Shown: positions 38,763 through 47,894 of the stretch, in pieces
Layout of the letters: every line of letters starts with the position of its first letter
How positions within the stretch are numbered: position 1 is the stretch's first letter
Origin: Symbiodinium natans
Lineage: Eukaryota > Sar > Dinophyceae > Suessiales > Symbiodiniaceae
Direction: 5' to 3'
Length of the DNA stretch: 64,000 nt
Assembly (NCBI GenBank): GCA_905221605.1
Contig: CAJNDS010001669.1
Coordinates: 428,001 to 492,000, forward strand
The notes under the pieces: model-generated
Told to the model about the DNA's origin: nothing
Seen by the model: the letters and a program-made list of their open reading frames with translations, nothing else
Database searches by the model: none
Translations under genes and position numbers: made by a program

Positions 38763-40027
38763 GTGTGCTTCTTGATAATATGTGTCTTCACTGCACGCCG
38801 GTTGTCAAAGTAAACACCACATATTGGGCAAGCATGCGGCACAATGTGACGAGGAAGCACAGTGAGTCCTGTTCGGATCTCAAATAGAGCTTGTTGGCAG
38901 TCTTTCAGCCATGTGAGAGATGTATAAAATTGCGCTTGGCTCTCCGTGGCAATATTTCGTTTACAAGTGGCTTGCAGAGTGTCAACCACGGAAGGGAGTC
39001 TGAGATTGTTCAACAAATCGTCGTCAGAGATTCTCGAAAGGTGGACCGGCTGACGTGTGATGGCACGAATATTCTTCATGGCAAACGTGTGAAGCGGTTG
39101 AAGAAGAGCCGACGTCAATTTTATCGAGTCGATGGCATATAAGAGACACGGGAAAATCGTTACCCTCCACATCTGTAACCGGTGTTTCTCCGATAGTCCA
39201 TGTTTTCCACAGAGCAATTTTTGTAATTGCCAGAATCTGACTTGTGCCTGATGTATGCGAAACTCAACAGTCAACTTCTCGTAGTTATCGTAAGAGATGA
39301 TTGCTCCTAGATATTGCGCCTGTCTGACCAACGGAATGTGTCGGAGCTGTCCTTGAACCTCAAGACAAAGATGACGCTGATCTCGTATCATCTTCGTGCA
39401 ACGTGATCGTGCTTTCTTACGAGTAAGGCCTTGTAGGCGAAGCAAGGTTCTGGCCTTGGAATCATTCATCTCCATACCCATTTCCTCAAAAGTACCAATT
39501 ACAGTTGCAAGTTGACTGATGGCTCTATCAAGGTCAGCTGGCTCATATATGTCCCAGGCTCCACGCGTGTCGTCGGCGAAGATGCTCAGATGCTGTTTGC
39601 ACCACCCCACCCCTAATTTGCCTTCCAGCCGATGGCAGATTAAGGCCATGTAAGCAAGAAACAAGATAGGTGAAGCCCGACAGCCTTGTTTGACGCCCCG
39701 TTCGACATTGATAACCGTCCCCTGACCAGCAATCTGAACCGTGTAGGTAGATTTTTCCAGCCAAGCCATTATAATGTGAATAAGATCAGGCGGTACTTTT
39801 GCCTCACGTAGAGCAAGTTCAATATACTTCCAAGGGACTTTATCGAATGCCGAGGATAAATCAAGACTCGCCTGCAAACCGCCGAGAAGATTCTGGGGTC
39901 TCTTGCCAGCGAAGCGATGATGAAGATTGTCTCCATGATCGAGGCATCGTTGACGTACTTGACTGCAGTGGTGAAAGACACGTCGCAGAGCATTACTTGT
40001 ATTTCTGGCCGATAGGTAAGCGAACAA
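38702..40027 (-). CDS. LINE reverse transcriptase palm/thumb and first zinc finger
   Basis: Continues the RT after a one-base shift near 40,030. Clear RT blocks are visible: LDLSSAFDKVPW (motif A, about 39,831-39,869), GVKQGCRASPILF (motif B, about 39,665-39,703) and IFADDTRG (motif C, about 39,559-39,582, with the FADD catalytic pair). The thumb-like region carries YLGAIISYDNYEKL and CLLYAIDSIKLT. It ends with a C2H2 finger, CPICGVYFDNRRAVKTHIIK (about 38,766-38,835). Reverse transcription primed at the nicked target is the established role of this family. Near 38,770-38,700 the coding frame moves again. Confidence 0.88.
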   Translation of the reverse strand: MFAYLSARNTSNALRRVFHHCSQVRQRCLDHGDNLHHRFAGKRPQNLLGGLQASLDLSSAFDKVPWKYIELALREAKVPPDLIHIIMAWLEKSTYTVQIAGQGTVINVERGVKQGCRASPILFLAYMALICHRLEGKLGVGWCKQHLSIFADDTRGAWDIYEPADLDRAISQLATVIGTFEEMGMEMNDSKARTLLRLQGLTRKKARSRCTKMIRDQRHLCLEVQGQLRHIPLVRQAQYLGAIISYDNYEKLTVEFRIHQAQVRFWQLQKLLCGKHGLSEKHRLQMWRVTIFPCLLYAIDSIKLTSALLQPLHTFAMKNIRAITRQPVHLSRISDDDLLNNLRLPSVVDTLQATCKRNIATESQAQFYTSLTWLKDCQQALFEIRTGLTVLPRHIVPHACPICGVYFDNRRAVKTHIIKKHTWHQRIFSQNSHLMSRHAQW

Positions 40028-43000
40028 CGGTAATGGCGCTGCCCATTCTGGAAATTAAAGGCTTGACTCGATCTACCAGGATATGCATGGTCGCTTTTGC
40101 AACCGGGCATTGCAAGCCTATTGGACGCCACGATTTGAGCTCAAGTTTGGGTTTGTTGGGCTTGCACAAGAGAATAAGCTGGGCATCCGACCATCTTTGC
40201 GGAATTGCAATCTCATATGGGGTCCATGCTCTGCAAAGTACCTGTACCATAGCAGGTGCCAGAATGTCAGCACAGGCTCTGTACGAAGCACCTGGAGCAG
40301 ATTTAGCAGAGACTGCCTTGCGAAGAGGAATATGCTGAAGATAGAATGTCATCTGTGGAACTGAAAGAGAGAAGGATCCCGACAGTACTCGCGATTGTGA
40401 TATACAGGCCTGCTCATCCTTGTAAAGGTCTGTGTAATGTTTAGAGAACAAAGCCAGTTCTTCTTGCGGTTGAAGTAGACGACCCTTATCATGGATTTGA
40501 AATTTCGTGGATGACTGTTTCGGAGCGAGTCTGCGAACTATGCGATAGAGCTCCCAAGTATCGTGCCTGGATGCAGCCATTTGTGCTTCTCTGAGAATAG
40601 CTCTATGTTTGCATATTCGCAGTTGTCGACTTCGTTGTTTGTGTTCCCGATGCTTCTCTGTAAATTTTGCCCAGCATCTCCATGCAACAAATATCCCTTT
40701 GGCTGTGAAAGGTTGCTGTCTCATTTTGCGGAACAGAGTCCACATGGTTTTTGCACGAGATACCTCATCCTGCCAGGGCTTTGTAGAAGAAATCGGCTGT
40801 TTCGAGAAGAGCGCTTGTGTTGCCTCTTGCATTGCAACATCAAGTTCCTGATGAAAGGTGTCGATGGGTATCGTTTCCAAATCTACTTTATCAACCCATT
40901 GTTGAACACGTCGTCGCAAAGATTGTACTGAGGGGGAGTCAAGTGATTGTACAGCCTGCGCCAACTGTGCCACATCAATTCCAGGTTGTTTCTTGGCAAA
41001 AGACATATGACGAAGCCATTTGCGATCGATGGTCGCACTGACTGGAAGGTGTTTGGCTGAGGTCTCCTCATTGTGTGCACCCAAAGGAAAGTTAAGAAGT
41101 GGCCGAGCCTGGCGAGATACCTTATCGGCTTGAGACAGTCTCATGAGAATATAATCCAGTTGGGATTGCACTGTATTGAATTTGAACGTGTACCCTGGAG
41201 CTGTGCCAAATGTATTAATGGCGACAAGATGATGTGCAATTAGGATCGACTCAAGCTCATCCCAGTCAGTAGCCAAATGAGGCTTCTTCGGTGTGTCCGA
41301 GCCTACATGTTTGCTCGGACCCTTGCATGTCAAATTAAAGTCACCCATAACCAGCAACAAGCTGCGTGCCGAAGTTTGATGTAGGGTTTGTGATAATTTC
41401 ATCCAAAGATCATGTCGAGACTGCAAATTGGCTTTGCCGGTCCAAGCATATTGGTAAAGACCCAAAATGTCCACAGTCTGATCTGGGTTGCCTGAGAGTG
41501 GAAAGTGGACACGCAGTAGTCGACCCGGTACAACCTCATGATATCTCACGTGAGTGGGATCAGTTAGCTTGCGAGAGATAATGACGAGCACACCGCCTTC
41601 GCCTCTGCCAATTTTCTGGAAGCCACTGTGTACATACAGATATCGAGAGTCCTCCCATTGGCTAGAAAACTTCCAAAATGTCTCTTGCACCACAACGATG
41701 TCGTAGTGATGGCATGACAACCATTGTACAAGCTGATCATATTGTGCCTGAAGACCAGAGCAGTTCCAGGTCAGAATTTTGTACCGACCTGCACTGGAAA
41801 CAATCGGAGCATGATTTACCTTCTGTGCAATGTTTGGCTGTCCTTCTGATGTCATAGTGCGACGAGAACGACCACGAAGCTGCATGGAAGTGAGAAATCG
41901 ACCCCTGTACCACGTTGCACCCTGATTTTCAGCCCTCACACAAGCACGCTTGTATGATCGTTTTCGTACTGTAGACAGAACAGGTTCTGCTCGATGATGC
42001 ACAGGGCTTGGGACTGCCAATGTCGATTGACCTAAAGCTGATGCTCCAAAGAACTGAAGACTCAAGCATACGCAAAGAATCCACCATTTATGATTGGTGA
42101 TACCCATCAAAGATTGTCCATGGCGAGACCTGGAACAAGTTCGTTGTTGTCTGTCCGAGCAGCAGAATAGACTTGAAAAATGCATACCAGAGGAATGTGT
42201 TATAAAGTAACCAAATATCAGCAAGAGTAATGTGACAAAGCAACTCCACAGTAGCTCCCAAGCACCAGGAGATATACCAGGTCGGAAAAGCGAGTCCATG
42301 GTAGGCAAAAAGTTCGAGGAAAGGCCCGTTGACCCACCGTTTTCCAGAAAGGTTTGCGTTTCTGAAGCACACATACTGTACAAGTTTCGCTTCAGGGATG
42401 GTTCCGGATCCCACCCCAACCCTCGGCTCAAATATTGGTGTAGTGATGACGAAAGTTTATCGCAACTGCAGAATTGTGTCATGTTTGCACAATGTGCATC
42501 ACCAATATTCCACGGACTTGGGACCGTGGCTGGTTCAAAGAGTGCAAATTGTCTGTGTAAACACCGAAAAGAGATACTCAAAAGTCCCCACAAGATTGGA
42601 CTGCAACTGACATGGTGGAATCCCCATCGTGGCCTGGGTTTCCGACGAACATGTCTTCGATAAGGCGCAGGCCGATACCGAAACCTCCAGCGTCTTGCCA
42701 AGGCATATCTGCAAGTTGTATGCTGACGAAGATCATGGTGTATAAGCACGCACATACAAATTCTCCATTGGGGGAGCCTGTTGTCGCATCTGAGAGATGA
42801 CCACATCAGACCTGCAGGTATCGATACAGGATCACGAGGCATTGCGTCGTATGACAAACTGCCTTGTAGGGGCCCTGCATATATGGAGTACATTTGGCCA
42901 GCATGAGGAGGAATTGCAGTATTCATAGATGAAGTGCTGAGTGGCTGCAATGTTCCACTGCAATGATGCACACAACTTGGTCTCTGAAGCACAGCAAGAC

Positions 43001-45458
43001 GAGTGTCAAAGCAGAAGCACTGATGCAGAGCACTGCCGAGGGCATGTGTATCCCGGTCCATCCATTCGCCAGTTAATCCAATGCATGCAAGTCTACGAAG
43101 CGCTGTCCAGCTGCTGACTTGTGAGCTGATACGTCTGGACTCACTTCCCTTTGCACCTTCTGCACAAACTGGTTCAAGAGCCTTCGAGCATCTCCTGATC
43201 CAGAGCATATATGTCACGGATATCTCAGTGAACTGTTGTTGCACCTTGCTGTAGGCCAGTCGGTGCATCCAAAGGAGAACGACGCGGGAACACCAATCGC
43301 CTGTCAAGATGTCAGATATTCGAATCATCATAAGTACAGCACCGATCCTGCACGAGATGTGGGTCGAGAGCTGGATCGGAGCACACTGAGTCATTGATTG
43401 TTGCATCTCGAGCGGGATCTTGTTCTTGCCCTGTGACCTGTGTGCGTTCAGGCCGTTACAATTATCACAATGGAGCAGCTGATGCCTGTGAGATCCGAGC
43501 ATCATAGGGTCGGACCAGAGCCAGACCTGTCGAAAGCAGAGTAGCGAAAAAGACTCAGTACATAATGTCTGCACCACATGCACCAACCTCATATCATCCA
43601 GATGGTGTCTCCCAACTACCCAATGTGTATCGAGCCAATTCGGGTCATCAAACCATAAAGAGCGGACATCTGATTGCACATGTAAGGCAGTGAATGCAGA
43701 CCAATGCAAGTGACACCGTGTTTCTTCCGTGATAGCCATCCTGTCACGCCAGCTCAGCTGCATAATCCACATAAGATGTGAGGCCTCGGTGCATTGTAAA
43801 ATAAGCAATTGTTCGCCCATTGCACCTAACACATTCATGGATTTGTCAGACCATACTATGAGCTCGGTAAGGAACACGCTTGCCAGAGTCTGCCACTGAT
43901 GGTTTCTCCTGCAGAAGCGATCAATATTTTGGACAACAACGTATTGTTTCCAGCATCCAGCTAAGCGGACCAAATACTTTTCCAACTGAGCAGAGGAGTC
44001 TCGCTTTGAAATATGTCGCTGATACCTGCAGGTGTTCTGTACTGCTGCCTTGGGCACTCTGGGATGGGATGTGGTGGCGACATTCGTTGAAGATTGTCCC
44101 ATAGCTTCGCCAGAGTTCTGTGCAGTGGATGGCGACGAATGAGAGGTGTTGCACTGTACATGCAAGTGACGCGAATCGGTTCCATTCTCACGATCAGGAC
44201 CATCTGCAGGAGCCATTGAGGAATTCAAGGTCTGATGATCATCTTGTTGGCTTGCATAGTCCTGTTCTTGACCTCTCCATTCGAACACCCTGCATGACGG
44301 TCGTGGCCGGCCTTCACGTCGCCAGTTGGGTTCTACCCATAGATGTGCAGGTATGTGTCTTGGACTGGCGTCTGCATAGTGTACAGGTGATACTGGACGA
44401 CGAAGTCTTGGCAATGGAGGTAGTGATCTCACATCTCTAACTTTCTGATGTAGTCGTCGTTGAAGAGGAGACCTTGATCTCATAAATCGCCAGTGACCCG
44501 AGAAGGAATGCAAAGTGGGCAGCCCTGTTAGGGAGTTGAGCCAGCAGTCCACAGTAAGTCTAGTAGTGTGATTTGGTGCATAATGCAGCATACCAGTAAC
44601 CCCATGCAACACACTGTCAGAACCATTAAGAGCAGTGATGTGTATCCTCCAGGACCAAGGTTCGCCACGATGATACCATCCCGACATTGCCTGGCAATCA
44701 TAAGACATAGTGACAACAAGAGGGTCGTACCATTGTGCAATGAGACCGATCCATGCCTCCAAAATCAAATCCCCGGCTGTCCTGACTGATACGAAGAACC
44801 AAGAATTCATGAACTCGTGTAACTTATGGGGAAAGCACAAAGCGGATCCTGCGTTATCTTCACTTGACGAGGTAGATGAGGATGAAGACGAAGAGGAGGA
44901 ATTTTCCCCCATGATTGAGAATATCTTCCACCATGTCCCGAGAGGTATTCGTGAGATCCTCCCAATCATCATGAGGGGGAAAGACATTGTGAACCGGAGC
45001 TGTGGGAATCGTCTCTGGCATTTGTGTTGAAGGTCCAGAACCATACCTGTTTTCCACATCTCTGAGACCCCATTCCCAATCATCTGTGGCCTCTGGTGGG
45101 AAATACATTGCCAGCCGGGCCCGATAATGTTCGCAGTAACAAGGGCCCGTGTTGGGCCAATGGCAGGCATTGCATGGGCGTGATGCTGCGGGCAGTTGAC
45201 CTCCGGGGAACCGATACCAATGATTGCCACATCTGTACGGTCCTTGACGAAGTATGCTCCTGTATGTTCGACAGGCCTCAATCGGATTGCTGAGCAATGG
45301 ATCACATGCACTATTGCCCCTGTTTGCAGCTGTGGACGATGATGCAGCAGTGTCCCCATGATGCATACCAGTCGAACCACCGGTGCTCGGGACCGGCACA
45401 GAAGCCACTGAAGACCCAGGCATGGGGGTATGTGAGCTGCAGGCGGCTGCATCTTCAC
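39993..45458 (-). CDS. LINE central polyprotein: unknown region, EEP endonuclease, RT fingers
   Basis: One frame is open for 1821 codons. Its upper 560 nt overlap the N-terminal region in another frame and are probably not used; the likely coding part starts near 44,890. From there to about 41.8 kb is a long region without recognised motifs, with Trp/His-rich stretches. The endonuclease follows at about 41,790-41,030: ILTWNCSGL, VVQETFW (catalytic Glu), GEGGVLVI, VMGDFNL, SQLDYILM and KHLPV, the ordered motifs of AP-type EEP nucleases that nick target DNA. After a basic linker, RT motifs begin near 40,200 (LILLCKPNKP, SWRPIGLQ). The frame breaks at about 40,030: one extra base separates MGSA from the FAYLSARNT that continues in the next frame. 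The codon at 45,458 is GTG, so it marks only the edge of the open frame. Confidence 0.85.
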   Translation of the reverse strand: MKMQPPAAHIPPCLGLQWLLCRSRAPVVRLVCIMGTLLHHRPQLQTGAIVHVIHCSAIRLRPVEHTGAYFVKDRTDVAIIGIGSPEVNCPQHHAHAMPAIGPTRALVTANIIGPGWQCISHQRPQMIGNGVSEMWKTGMVLDLQHKCQRRFPQLRFTMSFPLMMIGRISRIPLGTWWKIFSIMGENSSSSSSSSSTSSSEDNAGSALCFPHKLHEFMNSWFFVSVRTAGDLILEAWIGLIAQWYDPLVVTMSYDCQAMSGWYHRGEPWSWRIHITALNGSDSVLHGVTGMLHYAPNHTTRLTVDCWLNSLTGLPTLHSFSGHWRFMRSRSPLQRRLHQKVRDVRSLPPLPRLRRPVSPVHYADASPRHIPAHLWVEPNWRREGRPRPSCRVFEWRGQEQDYASQQDDHQTLNSSMAPADGPDRENGTDSRHLHVQCNTSHSSPSTAQNSGEAMGQSSTNVATTSHPRVPKAAVQNTCRYQRHISKRDSSAQLEKYLVRLAGCWKQYVVVQNIDRFCRRNHQWQTLASVFLTELIVWSDKSMNVLGAMGEQLLILQCTEASHLMWIMQLSWRDRMAITEETRCHLHWSAFTALHVQSDVRSLWFDDPNWLDTHWVVGRHHLDDMRLVHVVQTLCTESFSLLCFRQVWLWSDPMMLGSHRHQLLHCDNCNGLNAHRSQGKNKIPLEMQQSMTQCAPIQLSTHISCRIGAVLMMIRISDILTGDWCSRVVLLWMHRLAYSKVQQQFTEISVTYMLWIRRCSKALEPVCAEGAKGSESRRISSQVSSWTALRRLACIGLTGEWMDRDTHALGSALHQCFCFDTRLAVLQRPSCVHHCSGTLQPLSTSSMNTAIPPHAGQMYSIYAGPLQGSLSYDAMPRDPVSIPAGLMWSSLRCDNRLPQWRICMCVLIHHDLRQHTTCRYALARRWRFRYRPAPYRRHVRRKPRPRWGFHHVSCSPILWGLLSISFRCLHRQFALFEPATVPSPWNIGDAHCANMTQFCSCDKLSSSLHQYLSRGLGWDPEPSLKRNLYSMCASETQTFLENGGSTGLSSNFLPTMDSLFRPGISPGAWELLWSCFVTLLLLIFGYFITHSSGMHFSSLFCCSDRQQRTCSRSRHGQSLMGITNHKWWILCVCLSLQFFGASALGQSTLAVPSPVHHRAEPVLSTVRKRSYKRACVRAENQGATWYRGRFLTSMQLRGRSRRTMTSEGQPNIAQKVNHAPIVSSAGRYKILTWNCSGLQAQYDQLVQWLSCHHYDIVVVQETFWKFSSQWEDSRYLYVHSGFQKIGRGEGGVLVIISRKLTDPTHVRYHEVVPGRLLRVHFPLSGNPDQTVDILGLYQYAWTGKANLQSRHDLWMKLSQTLHQTSARSLLLVMGDFNLTCKGPSKHVGSDTPKKPHLATDWDELESILIAHHLVAINTFGTAPGYTFKFNTVQSQLDYILMRLSQADKVSRQARPLLNFPLGAHNEETSAKHLPVSATIDRKWLRHMSFAKKQPGIDVAQLAQAVQSLDSPSVQSLRRRVQQWVDKVDLETIPIDTFHQELDVAMQEATQALFSKQPISSTKPWQDEVSRAKTMWTLFRKMRQQPFTAKGIFVAWRCWAKFTEKHREHKQRSRQLRICKHRAILREAQMAASRHDTWELYRIVRRLAPKQSSTKFQIHDKGRLLQPQEELALFSKHYTDLYKDEQACISQSRVLSGSFSLSVPQMTFYLQHIPLRKAVSAKSAPGASYRACADILAPAMVQVLCRAWTPYEIAIPQRWSDAQLILLCKPNKPKLELKSWRPIGLQCPVAKATMHILVDRVKPLISRMGSAITVVRLPIGQKYK

Positions 45459-45768
45459 TGCTTGTGCTTTCCATACACATGCTCGGCGATTCCAGGTTGT
45501 CCTGTGCCCATTGGCGACGTGCCAGACGTTGAGCTTTCGTCAACCTGTGTCCACCTGAAGGTGGAGCGTCCCGAGTGGCTCGCGGAGCCGGTGTGTCTTC
45601 TGTGGATTCGCATTCCACCTCGCACTCCACTTCCTCTACATCATCAGGTGTACCATTGTTGCTGCCACCATTGTTGCTGCCACCATTGTGGTTACCATGC
45701 ATGCCCAGAGTCATGCGTAAAACCATGCAGCTCCATATCACCATGAAAAGAAAATGCAAGCGGGCCAT
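44860..45768 (-). CDS. LINE N-terminal region (ORF1-like, function unknown)
   Basis: 302 codons from a true ATG at 45766-45768. The first 25 residues are hydrophobic (LHFLFMVIWSCMVLRMTL) and could be a signal or anchor, followed by an Asn/Gly repeat (NGGSNNGGSNNG), an acidic stretch (EEVECEVECE) and Ser/Thr-rich sequence. Around residues 175-220 is a Cys/His cluster with CNACHWPNTGPCYCEHY, possibly metal binding. The last 20 residues (KFLLFVFILIYLVK) are the wrong frame of a polyserine tract: near 44,890-44,900, at a GGGGGAAAA run, the coding frame moves into the long downstream frame, which reads ENSSSSSSSSSTSSSE. No match to a known ORF1 family is recognised. Confidence 0.6.
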   Translation of the reverse strand: MARLHFLFMVIWSCMVLRMTLGMHGNHNGGSNNGGSNNGTPDDVEEVECEVECESTEDTPAPRATRDAPPSGGHRLTKAQRLARRQWAQDNLESPSMCMESTSSEDAAACSSHTPMPGSSVASVPVPSTGGSTGMHHGDTAASSSTAANRGNSACDPLLSNPIEACRTYRSILRQGPYRCGNHWYRFPGGQLPAASRPCNACHWPNTGPCYCEHYRARLAMYFPPEATDDWEWGLRDVENRYGSGPSTQMPETIPTAPVHNVFPPHDDWEDLTNTSRDMVEDILNHGGKFLLFVFILIYLVK

Positions 45769-45897
45769 GGCTCAATAATGACTACACAGCGTCAGCAGGA
45801 GGTCTTCTTTTTCAAAGTGAACCTCGTTGGGACTCAAGTCTCGTTCTACACAGACGAAGCACTCTCAACGTAAGGTAAGCTCGAACCAGAGAGCCTT
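45769..45897 (-). other. LINE 5' leader
   Basis: About 130 bp between the putative target-site duplication and the first ATG (45766-45768). No promoter motif is recognised. The sequence starts with a run of A (minus strand) that belongs to the duplicated target edge. Confidence 0.4.
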
Positions 45898-45909
45898 TTT
45901 CTTGCCACT
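45898..45909. repeat. Putative target-site duplication, 5' side of LINE
   Basis: TTTCTTGCCACT, second copy of the 12-bp direct repeat at 35954-35965. It is 129 bp upstream of the first ATG of the element and 17 bp from a CCCTAAA array, so the element entered unique sequence close to a telomeric patch. Confidence 0.65.
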
Positions 45910-46010
45910 GGACTGAAGGGCTAGCCCTAAACCCTAAACCCTAAACCCTAAACCCTAAACCCTAAACCCTAAACCCTAAAAGGGTACCACCGGGCAACCA
46001 AGTCATAAAA

Positions 46011-46098
46011 CTCAGAAAGCGTGCGGACTGCCGAGGTTCGATGGAACTGCACAGCAAAAGGCGGCCCAAATGGCGTAGATCCTCCTGGGCACGGAGTT
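46011..46098 (-). CDS. Exon-like island SVPRRIYAIWAAFCCA
   Basis: Minus frame NSVPRRIYAIWAAFCCAVPS then NLGSPHAF and a stop. The plus strand is also open. Confidence 0.35.
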
Positions 46099-46565
46099 GG
46101 GGGTTTAGGGTTTAGGGTTTAGGGTTTTCAACTTCCAGCCGGATCCGCAAGGAAGAAACCCCAAACCCCAAACCCCTCAACCCTCTAGCCCCTGTCACTT
46201 GAATTTAGTCAAAAGTCCAGAAAAGAAACTTTCCTCGAAACTTTCCCCGGACCTGAACCCGGAAGAATTTCAATAAACCCCAAACCCCAAAACCCCAATC
46301 CCTAAGTCTCCAAGCGTCCTTGACCTCGGGGTGAGCTTATGTGTCGGTAGAACCTTGGCAGTGTGGAGAGGGCTGAAAGGACATGGGGGAGGGGCCGGGG
46401 GGCGGGGGGGGGGGTGAGAAGACTTCCTGACTTTTGGGATCCTGAGAACTTTAGGGTTTAGGGTTTAGGATGTGGGGTTCCTCTTCTAACCCCACTGGTT
46501 TAGGGTTCAGGGTTTAGCGTTTAAGGCAGTTTAGGGTTGAGGGTGCTTGGGGAAGGGGGGGGGGG

Positions 46566-46658
46566 GCCTCCTTGTATCACTGACGACGGCCACGACGCTG
46601 ATATGCACTAGGGACCCAGGACTCAGGTTGATGGCATTGCAAGAGACTGAACCCCTTG
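46566..46658 (+). CDS. Exon-like island LLVSLTTATTLICTRD
   Basis: Reads GLLVSLTTATTLICTRDPGL then RLMALQETEPL and meets CTTG|GTTTAGGG. Confidence 0.4.
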
Positions 46659-47102
46659 GTTTAGGGTTTAGGGTTTAGGGTTTAGGGTTTAGGGTTTAGG
46701 GTTTAGGGTCCAGGGTTCAGGGTTCAGGGTTTAGGGTTTAGGGGCATTGAGTTTTTCCCTCAAACCTGAACGCCTCTTGGAGTTTGGGGCTAGGTAACTC
46801 CACATCCGGGGCTCCCACTCTGCCTGAAACCCACAGCCTCAACCCCATAACTGGCCATAACTCTGGTTGTCGAACCTATGCTTTTGCTGAGAACCCGTGA
46901 ACTTCCAGCCCATAACCACCTGGATCTTCCAAACTGGCGCCTTTTGGGAAACCCTAAGCTCGAAACCCCTAAAGCCGTACTGGCAACCCCTAACTGATTT
47001 CAGGAAGATGCCTTGAGGCCCTTCAAGCCCTAAAACCTACAAGCCCTAAACCCTAAACCCTAAACTCCAAACCCCAAAACACCCCAAAACCCCAAACCCC
47101 CC

Positions 47103-47170
47103 AACTTGTAAATGATAACTTTGGTCCCAGGAGCCGGCAGTCGGTCGATGAACGGCTGGAGGAGGTCGCC
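47103..47170 (-). CDS. Exon GDLLQPFIDRLPAPGTKVII
   Basis: Acceptor AGCACCACAG|GGCGAC. Reads GDLLQPFIDRLPAPGTKVII then YKLG. The GT-x-VIIY-x-L pattern recalls MORC-type GHKL ATPases, but one exon cannot prove it. Confidence 0.45.
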
Positions 47171-47688
47171 CTGTGGTGCTTTGAGGGTTTAGGGTTTAGG
47201 GGTTTAGGGGTTTAGGGTTTAGGGGCTGCCCACCCCCTCAGGATGTGGGGGGGTTTAGGGTTTAGGGTTTGGGGGCTTTCGGGCGTTTAGGGTTTTGCTG
47301 AGGGATTTAGGGTAGAGTCAGATACCTTAACAAGGGACTGGTGTCCATGGCCAGCTTGACTCTGTTGCTTTCTCTTTTGCCTAAAGCCTACACCCTTTTT
47401 GCGACTGGGCTTGCGGGGGCTACCCGAAACCCTTAAACCCCGTCAGCGCATGGACACCAATGTTGATTCTTGAGAAGGATCCCGAAGCCCTAAACCCTGA
47501 GACCCTAAACCCTAAAACCCTAAATCCCAAACCCTAAACCCTACACAAGCCTATGGGTCTTCTGTTTGTCTACCTGCCTTGGGTTTAAGGGGCTGTATCG
47601 GCTTCAAGGCTGCTGGCGGCACCCAGGGAAGCAAACAAAGGCGGGTTTAGGGTTTAGGGTTCGGGTTAGGGTTTCGGGTTTAGGGTTC

Positions 47689-47828
47689 GGGAGGAAGCAG
47701 GTGCAACTTCTTGAAGCACTGCTATGGCTCTTAAAATGCTGTCGGATCGTCCCCTTCAACCCCCCGAAAGAACCCTTCTGCAACCCTGACAGAATACCCA
47801 TTCTACAGCAGACCACACCCACTTTAGC
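47689..47828 (+). CDS. Exon-like island VQLLEALLWLLKCCRI
   Basis: Reads RKQVQLLEALLWLLKCCRIV, PFNPPKEPFCNPDRIPILQQ, TTPTLA, then GCTAGG|GTTTAGGG. 46 codons open. Confidence 0.4.
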
Positions 47829-47894
47829 TAGGGTTTAGGGTTAGGGTTTAGGGTTTAGGGTGTAGGGTCTAGGGTCTAGGGTTTAGGGTCTGGG

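Larger units (their letters stand above)
35954..45909 (-). mobile_element. LINE-type non-LTR retroelement with a USP-like domain
   Basis: A block of about 9.9 kb on the minus strand without telomeric repeats, in contrast to all surrounding DNA. Reading from 45.77 kb down to 36.3 kb it encodes an N-terminal Gly/Ser/acidic region, about 1000 unrecognised residues, an EEP (AP-type) endonuclease, a reverse transcriptase, four zinc-finger-like motifs, a conserved unknown block and a ubiquitin-specific-protease-like domain. The order EN-RT-Zn finger is that of LINEs. The block is bounded by the 12-bp direct repeat TTTCTTGCCACT, a likely target-site duplication. There is no poly(A) tail. The frame changes about six times by one base while in-frame stops are almost absent, so this is either a recently damaged copy or a copy carrying assembly indels. 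Identification as a LINE is secure; activity is not shown. Confidence 0.88.

Noticed and set aside
45458-45458. Start of a 1821-residue protein at this position
   Set aside because: The codon is GTG and the upper part overlaps a better frame with a true ATG at 45,766-45,768; it is only the edge of an open frame.
36311-45778. Plus-strand open frames inside the LINE
   Set aside because: They lie opposite motif-bearing minus-strand frames and have no recognisable features.
45871-45880. TAAGGTAAGC upstream of the LINE as a splice donor
   Set aside because: It lies in the LINE leader and no upstream exon is visible; a retroelement leader needs no intron.
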